Source of the DNA: Trichopria drosophilae
Lineage: Eukaryota; Arthropoda; Insecta; Hymenoptera; Diapriidae
Direction of reading: 5' to 3'
Length of the DNA: 64,000 nt
Assembly (NCBI GenBank): GCA_030407085.1
Contig: CM059582.1
Coordinates: 86,513,501 to 86,577,500, forward strand
This document shows positions 1 to 11,204 of this stretch, one piece after another. The translations under genes were made by a program, and so were the position numbers. The notes below the pieces were generated by a model. The model did not search any database. It was not told the DNA's origin and was given only the letters and a program-made list of their open reading frames with translations. Positions within the stretch are counted from its first letter, which is position 1; every line of letters starts with the position of its first letter.

Positions 1-740
1 TATCTCGAAAAAGCGCTTCATAAAGGCAATTCTACAATGACGCCAAACGTGAATTACTTAATACGAACCGTTTTCCTGAAGTAATGAACGAGAACTTTAC
101 AGAATAAATTTCGCCGTATATCGCGCTGTAGTGTTTTGTTTTGGTTCTGTTGCGTGCCTGTTTCAACCTCATGTCTGATGTCAAGAAAACGTGAATTCAA
201 TACGTTTAGTTTTAATTTTACACGCTGATCATGATAAATTTATACACTATTATAATTCTAATCTCTTATTTCGATGCTGAAATGTAGGATTATGCGTTTA
301 GTGTATCAAAAAGCGCTATTTCATAACGTTATCAACCTTCCGCTTGGTCGCTAATGAAGGAATCTCGGAAATCCTGAACGTGATTTCTCGAATGAGTTTA
401 GACCCCCCTTAAGATAAATTCTGTTGGATTCGTAAATGCGAAATTCTAAGGTCAAGGTGAATTAGCAAACCAAGAATGCTTTACAGCCTTTGTATCACGA
501 GCCGTCCACAAATGACAGTTGGGGAGGTGTAGCGAAAGTCCACAATTGTCCACGAGGGAGGGAAGGGGGGGGGTTGTTATCAACGTGGACGAGCAAACAA
601 AAATTAAAAGGAAGAAAGAAACTTTTGAAGAGAACGTTCTTTTGAGAAAAAAAAACGCACATCTAAATAAGTACCGATCACAACAACTTCAAATGTAAGC
701 AAAGAATTGAAGATAATTTAGTTTATATATATATATATAT
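1..740. other. AT-rich stretch without recognised genes
   Basis: I see no coding frame, RNA gene or paired repeat that I can support here. There is a short G-run near 565-575, and a (TA)n tract begins at about 724 just before the foldback repeat. It reads as ordinary non-coding or decayed repeat sequence. Confidence 0.5.
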
Positions 741-1327
741 TTCTCATATAGAGAAACAAGTTTTTAAAAATTCTTAACCGCTTGTATTCAAAATCGTGGA
801 AGGAAATCAAGGAGGAAAAAAACTTGCTTCTCTATATGAGAAATAAATATATATACATATTAATATTGGTTACTACAATTTAAATAGTTTAGTTTGAATT
901 TACATTATTAATGTATCTCACGTTTTGAGATTTCTCCCCCAAACCTCAAAAACGTGAATGCATTATTTACAATTACAAAATTTTAATATCTAAGCGTCCA
1001 GGGTACGGCTGCTTTAGCCGTGCTGAAGAGCATAAAAAGCATGCCGCGTGCGAAACTCTATTTTTTACAATAGTTTTAATTATTGCAATATATATGGGGT
1101 ACTTATTTTCATATTTCCTTTACCAATAGTAATATGACTTGATTAACTCCGAACTAATTTTAAATCTTTCGCGTACATTGACATTACAATGTCGCGTTAT
1201 TTACATTTTTTTTCCTCCTTGTATTTTCATCTATTTATTTATTTGAACTGTCACGCCAAGATGATCTCGAACGATTTTGAATAAAAGCGGTTAAGAATTT
1301 TTAAAAACTTGTCTCTCTATATGAAAC
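741..1327. repeat. Foldback (inverted) repeat element
   Basis: The arm at about 741-822 (starting TCTCATATAGAGAAACAAG) reappears in reverse complement at about 1212-1327. The two arms share the motif AATTCTTAACCGCTT, followed by AAAATCG and a GGAGGAAAAAAA tract. A smaller local palindrome of the same arm lies at 815-850. There is no coding sequence in the loop. The structure fits a non-autonomous foldback or MITE; I could not identify a target duplication. Confidence 0.6.
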
Positions 1328-1373
1328 TGTAGTTTTTAAGAAAAAAGCCCATGGGTGTATTTTTTGTTAAATA

Positions 1374-2310
1374 GGGGATAGTGGTCCCATATCGACCCTG
1401 TGTACCATGAGGTTCATTAGATTCCACTCAGTAATGCTAATTTGATTAGAGAAAAATTGAAAGGTAAAGTTCTTTGATCATTAGGATATATTTTTTAAAT
1501 ATATAAAAACTGACTTGCTCATCACGAAATGGCGACTGCAATGAGAAATATCTAATTGAAACTTAACTAATTTTTTTCTTGCAAACTATAAACTTTAGAG
1601 AAAATTATCTAAGAACAATTATGGTTTAGAATGAGTCCAAGAATACTCTAAATTTTTTTCAGAGTGTATTGATACGATTTTTGATTTTTTGAAAATACGA
1701 AAAATACAAATTTTTGTTATAAATATAATTTAAAAATCTAAAAAAATTTAAGAGCATTCTTTAACCAATATAAGAAAATAAATGATCAATCTTGAAATGT
1801 AAAAATGTTTAGTAATCTTTTTTCTTCAAAACTATAGACTTTAGAAACAATTGTCTTAGTATAAAAATGTGATAGAATTGGTTAAAGAACGTTCTCAATT
1901 TTTTTTAAGTTTTTTAAATGACATTTAACAAAATTTTGATTTTTCGAATTTATACAAAATAAAAAATTTTATAATTATACTCTGAAAAAAATTGTGAGTA
2001 CTCTTTAACTCATTCTAAAGTATAATTGTTCTTTGAAAATTTTCTCTAAAGTCTATAGTTTTCAAGAAAAAAATTTGTTGAGCTATAATTAGGAATTTCT
2101 CATTGCGGTTGCCATTTTATGATCAGCATGTTAGTTTTTAAATATCAAAAAAATATATGTTAATGCTACAGGTATTGGGAACATCTTTAATGAAGGAATT
2201 GTGTGATGCCAAGATACCCTTTCCATGAGAAAAAAATGTTTTAGAAAAAAGTACTCTCGATTTTTCTCGTTTCTTTGACATTTAAATCGCCAACCAGCCC
2301 CACTCTCCCC
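1374..2310. mobile_element. MITE with long inverted arms, TA target duplication
   Basis: Both ends carry an inverted GGGGA(G/T)AGTGG-type terminus and both are flanked by TA (1372-1373 and 2311-2312), as in Tc1/mariner-type insertions. Inside, about 200 bp at 1490-1685 pair with 1985-2165 (shared motifs include TTTAGAGAAAAT and CAATGAGAAAT), so the element can fold into a long hairpin. It has no coding capacity. The superfamily is inferred only from the TA flanks. Confidence 0.6.
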
Positions 2311-3361
2311 TATAGTTATTTAATATAATTATTTCTAATATGTGAAAACACTTAAAGCATTGGTCATGAATAGTTTAAATCACAAAATGGGTAATTGTAA
2401 GGAAAGTGGCTTTTTGTATGTCCATGGATAATTTCTTAGCAAAATTTTTGAATAATCATTTTTTACAAGTGGTAATTTATTGGTATAGTTTATTTCTACA
2501 AAAGCTCATAGAAAAGTGTCAAAACATGAGTATAATTTTAATAAAAACTACATGAAACTGTTTAAAATGTCACACCCGTGGTATGTCCAGAATGTGTATT
2601 TCTACATTCCCGCATTAATCACGACTTGAATAAAACATTATGTTTTATCGTATCATACCATAAATGACGAAAGCAATGTATACAATCAATTGTTTTATGT
2701 AAAATATTTCTATTTAGCAATTACATTTCTTTTACCGAACTTTTACTTTTGTCCCCATATTTTGCCAAAGTTTCTATTTCTCAAAGAACGTTATATTTTC
2801 GTTCATTAAATATGATAATAGAGTTATTTGCGTATGGTGTATGTAAAAAATGTGAACTCCTTTTGGTATCAAGTAAACACTTAGCGCACGGTGCACGAAT
2901 GTTCTAAATTGCACGGAAAACAGTATGCTAAGTAAGCACTTATCTCACACGTTAAAAAAAATGGTATACGATACGCTATGTACTAATATAGCATTTTTTG
3001 CTAGGTATTGGCATGCACTTTTTAACTGGAAAAAGATATTTTGATACGATATTTATTTGGACCTGTATATTACGACTTTGTTCGAAATGTCAAACCCGTG
3101 GCATTCTTTTTTTAGTGCAGTATATTCTGCTTCATGCGAATGAGATAAGAATTGAACATGTAATGTTTTGTCATTTGCTTCAAAACACCCATTCAAGTTG
3201 CACGCAAATTTCGGAGAAAAATCTTACAAAACATTATAATTTTGTATATTATAATATTGCAGGAAATTTCGAATGAAAAGTAACAAAAAATGATAATTCA
3301 TTTATTATTGGGTTAATTTTCATATTTGTGCATAACATTTGTTGGTTTCTTTGAATATTAA

Positions 3362-3996
3362 TCTTATGTGCACAACCAACTTTTTCCACGTTGTTGCACA
3401 ACCGGGGTACCCGGGTATCCACTGCGAGTTTATCTTAATTTTTGACAGTTTAAACGAATGAAATCGTTTGAAATAAATTTATTTCATTAAATAGACGTTA
3501 ACAGAAAATATTCAAGTCATATTGGAGACCCTGAGCCCGCCACAGCATTCCAAAAATAAATATAACAATAGAGTGCGGAGCGCTGCGCAGGTACTAAGGG
3601 GACCGGGCGGCCTTAGTTAGTGGGGATGTAGGAAGATCTTGTTTGTGTTCAATAAAGGTTTGCAGTACTTGAACATTATATTTATTGTTTATTTATAAAT
3701 TAGCATTACCTAAATAAAATATTTATCAATGTTATTTATTAATTTCTGAGCGAAAACATAATTTCACACCTAGTGGATACCCGGGTACCCGGTTGTGCCC
3801 AACGTGTATGGGTCATAAAACCATGTAATTGAGGTTAAAAATTTTCGAAAAAAACATTTTTTCCAGTGGCTACATATTCGAAAAGAGTTCAACGAGGCAT
3901 TCCGGGAGGGAAAAGTCGATATTTCAATTTTTCATGAAGATATACGCAAAAGTATGGCGCGGTGGATACCCAGGTACCGGGTTGTGCACATAAGGG
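3362..3996. mobile_element. piggyBac-like MITE with TTAA target sites
   Basis: The element is bounded by TTAA at 3358-3361 and 3997-4000. Its ends are inverted copies of (CC)CTTATGTGCACAACC. Inside each end is a second inverted motif, ACCCGGGTATCC-type, with copies at about 3402-3420 and 3775-3795 and a third variant at 3963-3981, so the ends can form a compound hairpin. TTAA flanks and CCCT/AGGG ends are the hallmark of piggyBac-type insertion. The ~635 bp contain no transposase, so it would be non-autonomous. Family placement is inference from termini. Confidence 0.65.
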
Positions 3997-4146
3997 TTAA
4001 AGTGGTTTTGTTTGATTTTTTGAAAATTTACTTAAGGAAATCTATAAAAAAAGTTAAAATTATTGAACAATAACGTGAAAAATGTAGCTGTACTGTAATT
4101 TTTTTAAATTTCCTGTAACAAAAAAAGCCACTTTCCTTACAATCAC

Positions 4147-4150
4147 CCAT
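4147..4150. repeat. Left 4-bp target site duplication (CCAT)
   Basis: CCAT immediately precedes the left terminus CACGGTGGGC and is repeated directly after the right terminus at 7859-7862. Four-bp duplications with CAC-starting termini are known for Chapaev-type transposons. Confidence 0.8.
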
Positions 4151-4566
4151 CACGGTGGGCTTGAACCAACTTTAAATAAAAAGTCTTCCGAAATGGGATT
4201 TTCGTGTTGGTTCTGGTACTGGTGACCTTCCTGAGTATTTTCATCAAAAAATTAAAACAATTTGTCGGGCACTTTTTTTCAAATTGACTTTTTGTAGTAA
4301 AATAGGAAAATTAATCAAATTACGAGTTATAACGTATACTCAAATATTCTGAAATGGGATTTTCTTGTTGATTCTGGTACTGGTGACCTTTCTGAGTATT
4401 TTCATAAAAAAGTTTAAAAAATCAGTCGGGCCGTTTTTCTAAAACTTGACTTTTTGTAGGCAAATTAGAAAATTAATAAAATGAAGTATAACGTATGCTT
4501 AAATATTTTAAACATATATTATTTTGTTTTTAATGATAGGTTATTAATAAAACAATATAAATTGCA
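4151..4566. repeat. Left long TIR of the Chapaev-like transposon
   Basis: Reverse complement of 7279-7858 apart from one missing subterminal unit. It contains two ~165-bp units (starting near 4192 and 4355), each with TCTGGTACTGGTGACCTT and a downstream GACTTTTTGTAG motif. Repeated subterminal motifs of this type often serve as transposase binding sites. Confidence 0.8.
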
Positions 4567-4743
4567 TAGATTTCTTTTAATGTCCACAAGAATTCTGAAA
4601 TCTAGTGTACACATGAGGATAAAGTTTTGTTCAACTTAAACGAATAAAACACGTATATGTGAAATCATTGAAAATAATAAATCATTAGTCAATCTTAACT
4701 TAATATTTATTAACATTTTTTTACATATCGGTCACAATAAATA

Positions 4744-6440
4744 TTAAAAATGGAGACCATTAAATTCGCAAACAGCGCGTAATAAATGTTGCTTGTAGTC
4801 CGAATGTGTTGGGCCAACTTTGTGTTTTAGCCAAATAGTATTAAATTCATGATGAACCGATTCAAAAGCTTGTTCGCTGAATATTCCTAATCCTAACTGA
4901 TATTTGTTGCAAAATTCTTGCACGTGTACAAAAATACAATGCACTTTGGGGGTAACTGAAATTCCGAGACTTAAATAACTACTTCTGAAATTGTTTATAT
5001 ATTTGGCGTAGTCAGGATCTAAAAGTTTACTGCAACATGCTTTAACTACTTCGCGAAAATCACTGAATACTTGTACGAATTTTAAACATCCTAGTGGGCA
5101 ATTATTGCGCAAGTTGTCTAATTTATCTAATAATTTTTTACAAGAGTTCCCATTAAAGCTCGCGCCACCATACGTAACTTCACGTTCAACGTTACACGTT
5201 TTTGCCCAGTATAAAGCTGTTTCCTTAAATTCTTTTGACATCTGATTATATAAACCATTTACTACCCTTAATAGTAAGTGAAGTTCTGGTGGAGGCAGAA
5301 GGTCAAGAACAATTTTCTTTTTTTGGGCAGTAATAAATATTGGTGGTGAAATACAACACATGAAATTTTTGGCTTCTTTTTTTCTTCTTCCAGCATTATT
5401 CCAATTAATATAATTTTCGTTTATATTTTCAATTGTTCGTAAGGTAGAAGATTCATGAAGTTGACACTTTGAGACGTTACACCAGGTACATGGATAAGAA
5501 CTACTAGAAGGCATAATACCAGCCATAATATTGCCTAATTTAATATCAGCCGCAATAGTCGTATTTACATTATCACTATCAAATCTTAATATAGACCATA
5601 AATATTTCACGTTTTCGTAGTTTTCTTGGACTTTTTCAGCTAAACCAAGTATGATTAGTTTTTTAACACCGGAATCTTGGAAACATTTAGAAGCAACTCC
5701 GTCATTGTATTTTTGTCGTTTACTACGTTTGTTAGATTCCATTTCACATTCAATAGATTGAATTGACAAACATATTTTTAAAGATCCTCCGCCACTATCA
5801 ATGCCAAATTTTAATCGTACATTATTTACATCGCGTTTTACTTTTATACATTCAATTAATCCGTTTAAATTATTACAGTATACTACTTCTTGTTCAAAAT
5901 CTGACATTTTATCACCTTTTATAATTTTAAATTTATAACTTGTTACTTCAAAAAATTGATCCAAACCGTGAATATCAGCGGAAAGCTTGTCTTTTAAATT
6001 AGATTCAACAATGTGCCTGTTGTTGGTGGCAACGCGAATCATTGACGCAATTCCAATAGTCGTTTTTTGAGAAAGGCTAAATCTTGTTTGAATTTTTTTC
6101 ATATCACTTGTTGTAATAATAATTGATTTCTTCGAGTTTATTTTTGTAGGTTTTATGACAATATTTAAGGGTTTACCATGAAGTTGTTTTATCGATAGTG
6201 ATGAAGTATTTGAAGTATTTTCTGGTTGGTTTACATTGGAAACTTTTTCTTTTAAAATCGATGAAATAAGTTGGTCTTGAACTTGTGACGTTGATTCTGA
6301 CATTAATTTTTTCAAATTGTTAAGACGAGTTGAATTGTTACACTTATGCGATTTGCCTTGAGCGATCAGTGACAAGCAATTATCGCAGCGGTTATGTGTT
6401 GTGGAATGATCTTTATTGTTTATTGTGTTGTCAATATTAC
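4744..6440 (-). CDS. Chapaev-like transposase, exon 2 (main domain)
   Basis: Second exon of a 707-residue protein. The minus-strand acceptor is TTTTTCATAG followed by GTAATATTGAC. The 427-nt first exon and this 1697-nt exon together give exactly 708 codons including the stop, with the split codon restored to glycine. The exon opens with further Cys/His residues (CDNC, then HKC). It contains an acidic candidate FGIDSGGGSLK, a cysteine pair YPCTWC, the stretch LDLLPPPELHLLL, and an acidic FSEQAFESVHHEF segment near the C-terminus. These look like the acidic residues of a DDE-type transposase core, but which ones are catalytic is my inference. No frameshift or internal stop is visible, and the gene lies wholly within its own TIRs. 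Such a protein would bind the subterminal repeats and cut and rejoin the ends in the nucleus. Confidence 0.75.
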
Positions 6441-6528
6441 CTATGAAAAATAGATAATATAAATTTTAAAATAATATAATAATGGACCATACACAGTGTG
6501 TATATAGTTTATTTATTTTAATACTTAC
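6441..6528 (-). other. 88-bp intron of the transposase gene
   Basis: On the minus strand the donor is AAAG|GTAAGTAT (close to the consensus) and the acceptor is a T-rich tract ending in CATAG. Removing the intron joins the two exons in phase 1 with no loss of frame. Its presence argues for a functional, spliced eukaryotic gene. Confidence 0.75.
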
Positions 6529-6955
6529 CTTTATATCTATTTTTAACCTCCTTTGTTGATGCAATACTAAAAAATTTCGGATGAGTTTGATTTTTGGAAA
6601 AGTTAGGAATTGTATTCCTTGCCATTTGGCAAATTGTACATTCACACAATGTTAGATTCATAGACCTAGTACTAATACTATTGTACTTAAACATCGATTC
6701 ATTTGGTGGTTCTAACAATTTTCTTTGTAATTTCTTTGAATCAAACAACTTATTTAAGCACGTGCTACAAATTCCACTAGGTAACCATCTGTCGCTAGCT
6801 TTATATTTAAAAATTATATTTGCTAAAGATTCAATTTTTCCACTTGGTATTATTGTTGTCATTTTTGTAACCCCACCTAGGCCTTTCTTTTTGCAACAAA
6901 ATATACAGATCTTTTTACGATTTTCATCGTGCGTGAGAGCGTGACTTTTCAACAT
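6529..6955 (-). CDS. Chapaev-like transposase, exon 1 (cysteine-rich N-terminus)
   Basis: First coding exon, 142 codons plus one base, starting at the ATG at 6955 (protein begins MLKSHALTHDENRKK). It carries a regular series of cysteine pairs: CIFCC near residue 18, CSTCL near 65 and CECTICQ near 105. Together with the CDNC of exon 2 they look like a zinc-binding DNA-recognition region. No other domain is recognised. Antisense frames over this exon are shadows. The ATG is the first in frame, and the upstream TIR probably supplies the promoter. Confidence 0.7.
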
Positions 6956-7278
6956 GATAAGATTAGCACAATAACTTTACATTTACAAGATTGACATAAT
7001 AACTCAACTAACATAACACGATATACATCACGAGTTTAACGGGAGTATGTATCACACATGTTGAATGTCAACTTTAATGTAAGCAAGCAAACGTTTGTTC
7101 TGCTTGACTACGAAATGACTGAAAAAAAGACAGTTGAATATTAATATTTGCATATTACATATTTTACACTGACTGCACGTTGAACTGCGAATAGGAATGA
7201 AATATAAAACAATTACTATGTCACGATTTTTTGGATTTTTTTTATAAAAATACTCAGGAAGGTCACCAGTTATTGGAC

Positions 7279-7858
7279 TGCAATTTATATTGTTTTATTA
7301 ATAACCTATCATTAAAAACAAAATAATATATGTTTAAAATATTTAAGCATACGTTATACTTCATTTTATTAATTTTCTAATTTGCCTACAAAAAGTCAAG
7401 TTTTAGAAAAACGGCCCGACTGATTTTTTAAATTTTTTTATGAAAATACTCAGAAAGGTCACCAGTACCAGAATCAACAAGAAAATCCCATTTCAGAATA
7501 TTTGAGTATACGTTATAACTCGTAATTTGATTAATTTTCCTATTTTACTACAAAAAGTCAATTTAAAAAAAATGTGCCCGACCGATTTTTTTAATTTTTT
7601 GATGAAAATACTCAGGAAGGTCACCAGTATCAGATACAACAAGAAAATCCCATTTCAGAAAATTTGAGTATACGTTATAACTCGTAATTTTATTAATTTT
7701 CCTATTTTACTACAAAAAGTCAATTTAAAAAAAAAAGTGCCCGACAAATTTTTTAAATTTTTTGATGAAAATACTCAGGAAGGTCACCAGTACCAGAACC
7801 AATACGAAAATCCCATTTCGGAAGACTTTTTATTTAAAGTTGGTTCAAGCCCACCGTG
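7279..7858. repeat. Right long TIR of the Chapaev-like transposon
   Basis: Pairs with the left TIR but holds three full ~165-bp subterminal units (GGTCACCAGTA cores near 7457, 7619 and 7783), one more than the left. A further partial core lies just inside at about 7258. The unequal unit number suggests slippage or unequal exchange within the TIR. Confidence 0.8.
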
Positions 7859-7862
7859 CCAT
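7859..7862. repeat. Right 4-bp target site duplication (CCAT)
   Basis: Direct repeat of 4147-4150, immediately after the terminal CCCACCGTG. It marks the insertion boundary of the 3.7-kb transposon. Confidence 0.8.
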
Positions 7863-7979
7863 ATATTAATGCTTTTAGATAATATTTGATAAATGTTTTA
7901 ATGCATAGTACCTGTTGAAATCATTCCCATTATGAAAATCACTGCTAACACTGTCCTATGGGGAACTAGTTTTCAAGAA

Positions 7980-8705
7980 TGAGTAAGGGTGATTCTAGTA
8001 GATTTCAGCTCTGTGAACGCGTCTGACTTTGAAATTGATCCAACAAGTCAGGATTTTTTGAAATTTTACATTAAATCGAAACGTAGTGTCGTGGAAAAGT
8101 ATTTTTCGGCTTTCGCGAAATTGCGTCTATCGTGCAGGTTGGGACAGTCATGTCGTGTAAGTTGGGACAGCATGTTTTTTATTCCAAGACAATGCGATGC
8201 CATTTAAATGCTACTTTTTATAACATTTAATGCGTGGTATTATATTTATTATTGAATTTTGTATTATATGCATGAAAAACATGCCTCGCAATCCGACTCG
8301 CTACAACTCCGTCGAATACAATACCTATACACGCGCAGTGCACCTAAAATGCGCTAACATACAAGTGAGTTTTTTTACATACGCAAATTATGATTCTGAT
8401 TGACTGACGGAATGTTACATGATCATTTAATAATAATTATAATATTAACATACATTTTTTAAATTATTTTTCATATATTAGAAAGTGTCCCAACCTGCCC
8501 GGTAATTTCTTTTCGGCTCAAAAAGGTGTTTTTATTAAAATGGCTGTAACTTTTTACTCGAACACGATATCAAATAATTTTCTATAGCAAAGTTGTAGCC
8601 AATGGGCATAACTTTTTATTGGTATTTTTTATTTAACGGCATTCGCATCCGTTTCAAGACCACTAAAAGCAAAACCCGTCCCAACCTGCACGACATTCCC
8701 TTACA
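7980..8705. repeat. Repeat with inverted GTTGGGAC motifs (probable MITE)
   Basis: The segment carries GTGCAGGTTGGGACAG and a variant near 8132-8170, and the reverse complement (GTCCCAACCTGC) near 8485 and 8672. The last copy runs into ACGACATTCCCTTAC, which pairs with GTAAGGG near 7983. Terminal and internal inverted motifs around non-coding DNA suggest a MITE, but the ends are only approximate and no target duplication was found. The short open frame inside (72 codons) has no recognisable content. Confidence 0.4.
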
Positions 8706-10830
8706 ATTTAAGGAAAAATCTATTTTGAAAATTGCAGATACGAATAAATAAATAAGCAATATATCAAAATTACATTTATGTTAATTTAGAAAATGCAACT
8801 CTGAAATGTGAAGGGAACCATTTGTCAAATGGTAAAGATATTTAAATTTTTCACTGCATTATAGGTTAGATTATATATTACCCGAGGTTGAACTGTATGT
8901 GCGTCGATAAAATTAAATATGATATGTTTAGTGTATTTTAAAATGAACGGGGTTCAGTATTAAAGGACCTCCCAAAGACGTTTCAAGGACAACTTCCACG
9001 TGAAGTATAATTAAATTATGTACTGTCGCTAATTGTTCTTTAACATCATGTAATAGTTTTAAAATTAAAAAATTGTTTAGTCACGAAAATATCAATACAT
9101 TGGAAAAATTAAGAGCACCCTAGCGTCAAATTATAGGCACGACAATTCCCGGATATATTATTAACGAAATTGAACGTATGAAATTTTCTTTTACATACCT
9201 TTTTCTGATGCGATTCTCCTGCGCGGTGTTTATTATTATCTTATTTAATTTTATTTCACTTATATCACCACCATCAATAACACTCTGTATACCACAGATT
9301 AAGACGATGTTAGATGCGTTATCATAATAACACGTGTATTTGCTTCCCAAATAATCGATATCGTACAAATCGATCATTTTAAATAAAAATTAGATTTGGC
9401 ATATGGGATATCATGAAACTTAATGTACTTTATATGTACACTAGTGAATAACCCCTTCGTAAGATTCTAAAGTCGCCAATCGATAAAGTAGAAATCCATC
9501 CTACAAAATCAAAACTAAACATGTCAAAAATTTTAATTTTATCAAAAATCAGCTTTCGGAAATGTATAATTCTAATAACGCCTATATAATATAAAAAAAT
9601 TAGTAATTAAAATAATAATTAGCACTAAAATTAGAAGCAACTGCTTTTTAAGATGCCATTTATTCATTTTTTAGAATAAACTATTTGTGTTTATAATGGT
9701 CACATTTTAAATAGATTTTCGCCATACCGGACGTAAATTACATGGCTGAGGTAGGACTTCCCCAAATCCAGCCCGAAAATTCGGCGCATAAAATCGCATT
9801 TTATGCCCAACTATGGTGAAAAATAATGTTTGTATCACAGGCGTAAGTGATATTTACACCCGTAGGCGATCACCCGATACTCTCGGGCCGGCTTCGCCGT
9901 TAATACGAGAAGTACTATTTTATTATATTTACATTTGGTCTGGAGATGCAAAACCCAAATTGTAAAAATAATATACTACCGTTTGTAGATTTAGATATCT
10001 ATGATTTTATAACTATCATTAAACGCGCCCATGTGTACTACATATGAGGGGCATTTTAGTAATCAATATGTGAAATGCATGTGCGTGACATCAATGTTAA
10101 GTGGTTGTAGGATCAGTATGATAGTTTGAATTGCAATCATAATGCAATCATAACACTCACATCTGTGCGATTTTAAACCATATTGTATGGATCTCATGAT
10201 AAATACATTTGTTTCTTCAATTGGGGAAATATCACAAGCATAAAATGTTATTTCAGATGACTCCAAAATTACATCATTATGCACACATGCCATGCGTAAT
10301 CACATCGTGAGTGCAAGATGATACATTTTTTACAATGACAATTAAAAACTCACTGAATGAAAGCTACCGCATGCGTCCGCATGAGCTGGTTATCTGGGTA
10401 TATGATATGAATGTTTAATTTAAAGAATTCAGCCAAAAAACATAGTGTATGTTACTAAATGTTTTATAGAAGACATATGGTAGTTATGCTCATTACCTTT
10501 GTAGACATACGATACAGTGATAAATATTTAGTTCTTATTCCTTTTATAGTTGGATCTAATGTAGTTTCAAAAGTGGTTTCTTCATAATAATTTACCAACA
10601 GTTATATTATATTTATTATTATAGTATAAGAACTGTCAATATAGCCTTTACAGAGGTACGTACTTTGAAATTCAACTATAACGAATGAAGTGTATGCTTT
10701 TGTACTTTTCGATACAAGTGCGTATGCGTGAAGAACTTTACAAATGCACACGTGTACTGAAATATTGTTTACGCACCGACAAGACGTACATAAATTGTTT
10801 TTGGATACGTATATTGTTACCCTCATTCAT
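8706..10830. other. AT-rich region, no supported gene
   Basis: Only short open frames of low-complexity composition are present. Near 10028-10400 there are ATGTG/CACAT-rich stretches and a CCGCATGCG motif, with TATCTGGGTAT at about 10390 resembling the end of the CCCAGATAGCAA repeat family described below. This may be a degraded member. Nothing else is recognised. Confidence 0.4.
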
Positions 10831-11204
10831 ACCCAGATAGCAAGGCGTGAGTCTCACGAAGTCCTCATGTTTGAGATCTCACTTATGAGTGCGTATGTGA
10901 ATGCATATGAGAGTTCCGGAATGAGTAAAATATACGAGATTGGACTCCGCACGCGCAAGAAATCTCCGCTTCTACGCACATATGAGACTTTTGTGATACT
11001 TGTCATGATTGGCTAATAGTCTGGTAACCAACCAGTGGTTTGCGCATGCGCAAGTTGTTCAGTAAGACAAGACTCATATGTGATTGATAATCCTCATTTG
11101 ATTGGATGACACAAATAGCACTCACATGGAGCGCAAACGTGCGCTTTAGTCTCATTTATGAGTGTCATTATGCACCCTATATGAATTCACGTTGCTTTCT
11201 GGGT
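10831..11204. mobile_element. MITE of a CCCAGATAGCAA-ended family
   Basis: The left end ACCCAGATAGCAAGGCGTGA is matched in inverse at 11185-11204 (ACCCAGAAAGCAACGTGAA on the minus strand). The interior is rich in GAGTCTCA and CATATGAG motifs and has a GCGCATGCGCAAG palindrome near 11042. The same ends and motifs recur at 12302, around 13080 and at 13928-14051. It has no real coding sequence; an overlapping 90-codon frame is a by-product of the repeat. Confidence 0.55.

Larger units (their letters stand above)
2387..4150. mobile_element. TIR element (about 1.76 kb), interrupted and truncated by later insertions
   Basis: The first ~29 bp (2387-2415, beginning ATGGGTAATTGTAAGGAAAG) match the reverse complement of about 4122-4150. 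The sequence between holds no intact frame but contains a separate TTAA-flanked MITE at 3362-3996. The Chapaev-like transposon at 4151 entered the extreme right end, so the right flank continues after 7862. The target duplication is unclear. Confidence 0.5.
4151..7858 (-). mobile_element. Complete Chapaev-like DNA transposon (3.7 kb)
   Basis: Both termini read CACGGTGGGCTTGAACCAAC inward and are flanked by a perfect CCAT duplication. The terminal inverted repeats are long (about 4151-4566 and 7279-7858) and consist of ~165-bp subterminal units, each carrying a GGTCACCAGTACCAGAA-type core (two units on the left, three on the right, plus a partial one at 7246). Between them lies an apparently intact two-exon transposase gene on the minus strand. 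Assignment to Chapaev (CMC superfamily) rests on the CAC ends, the 4-bp duplication and the cysteine-rich N-terminus; it has not been tested by similarity search. Confidence 0.8.

Noticed and set aside
6594..6944. 116-codon plus-strand frame
   Set aside because: Antisense shadow of transposase exon 1, which has splice and motif support.
9126..9377. 83-codon reverse-strand frame
   Set aside because: AT-rich, no domain, no supporting context.
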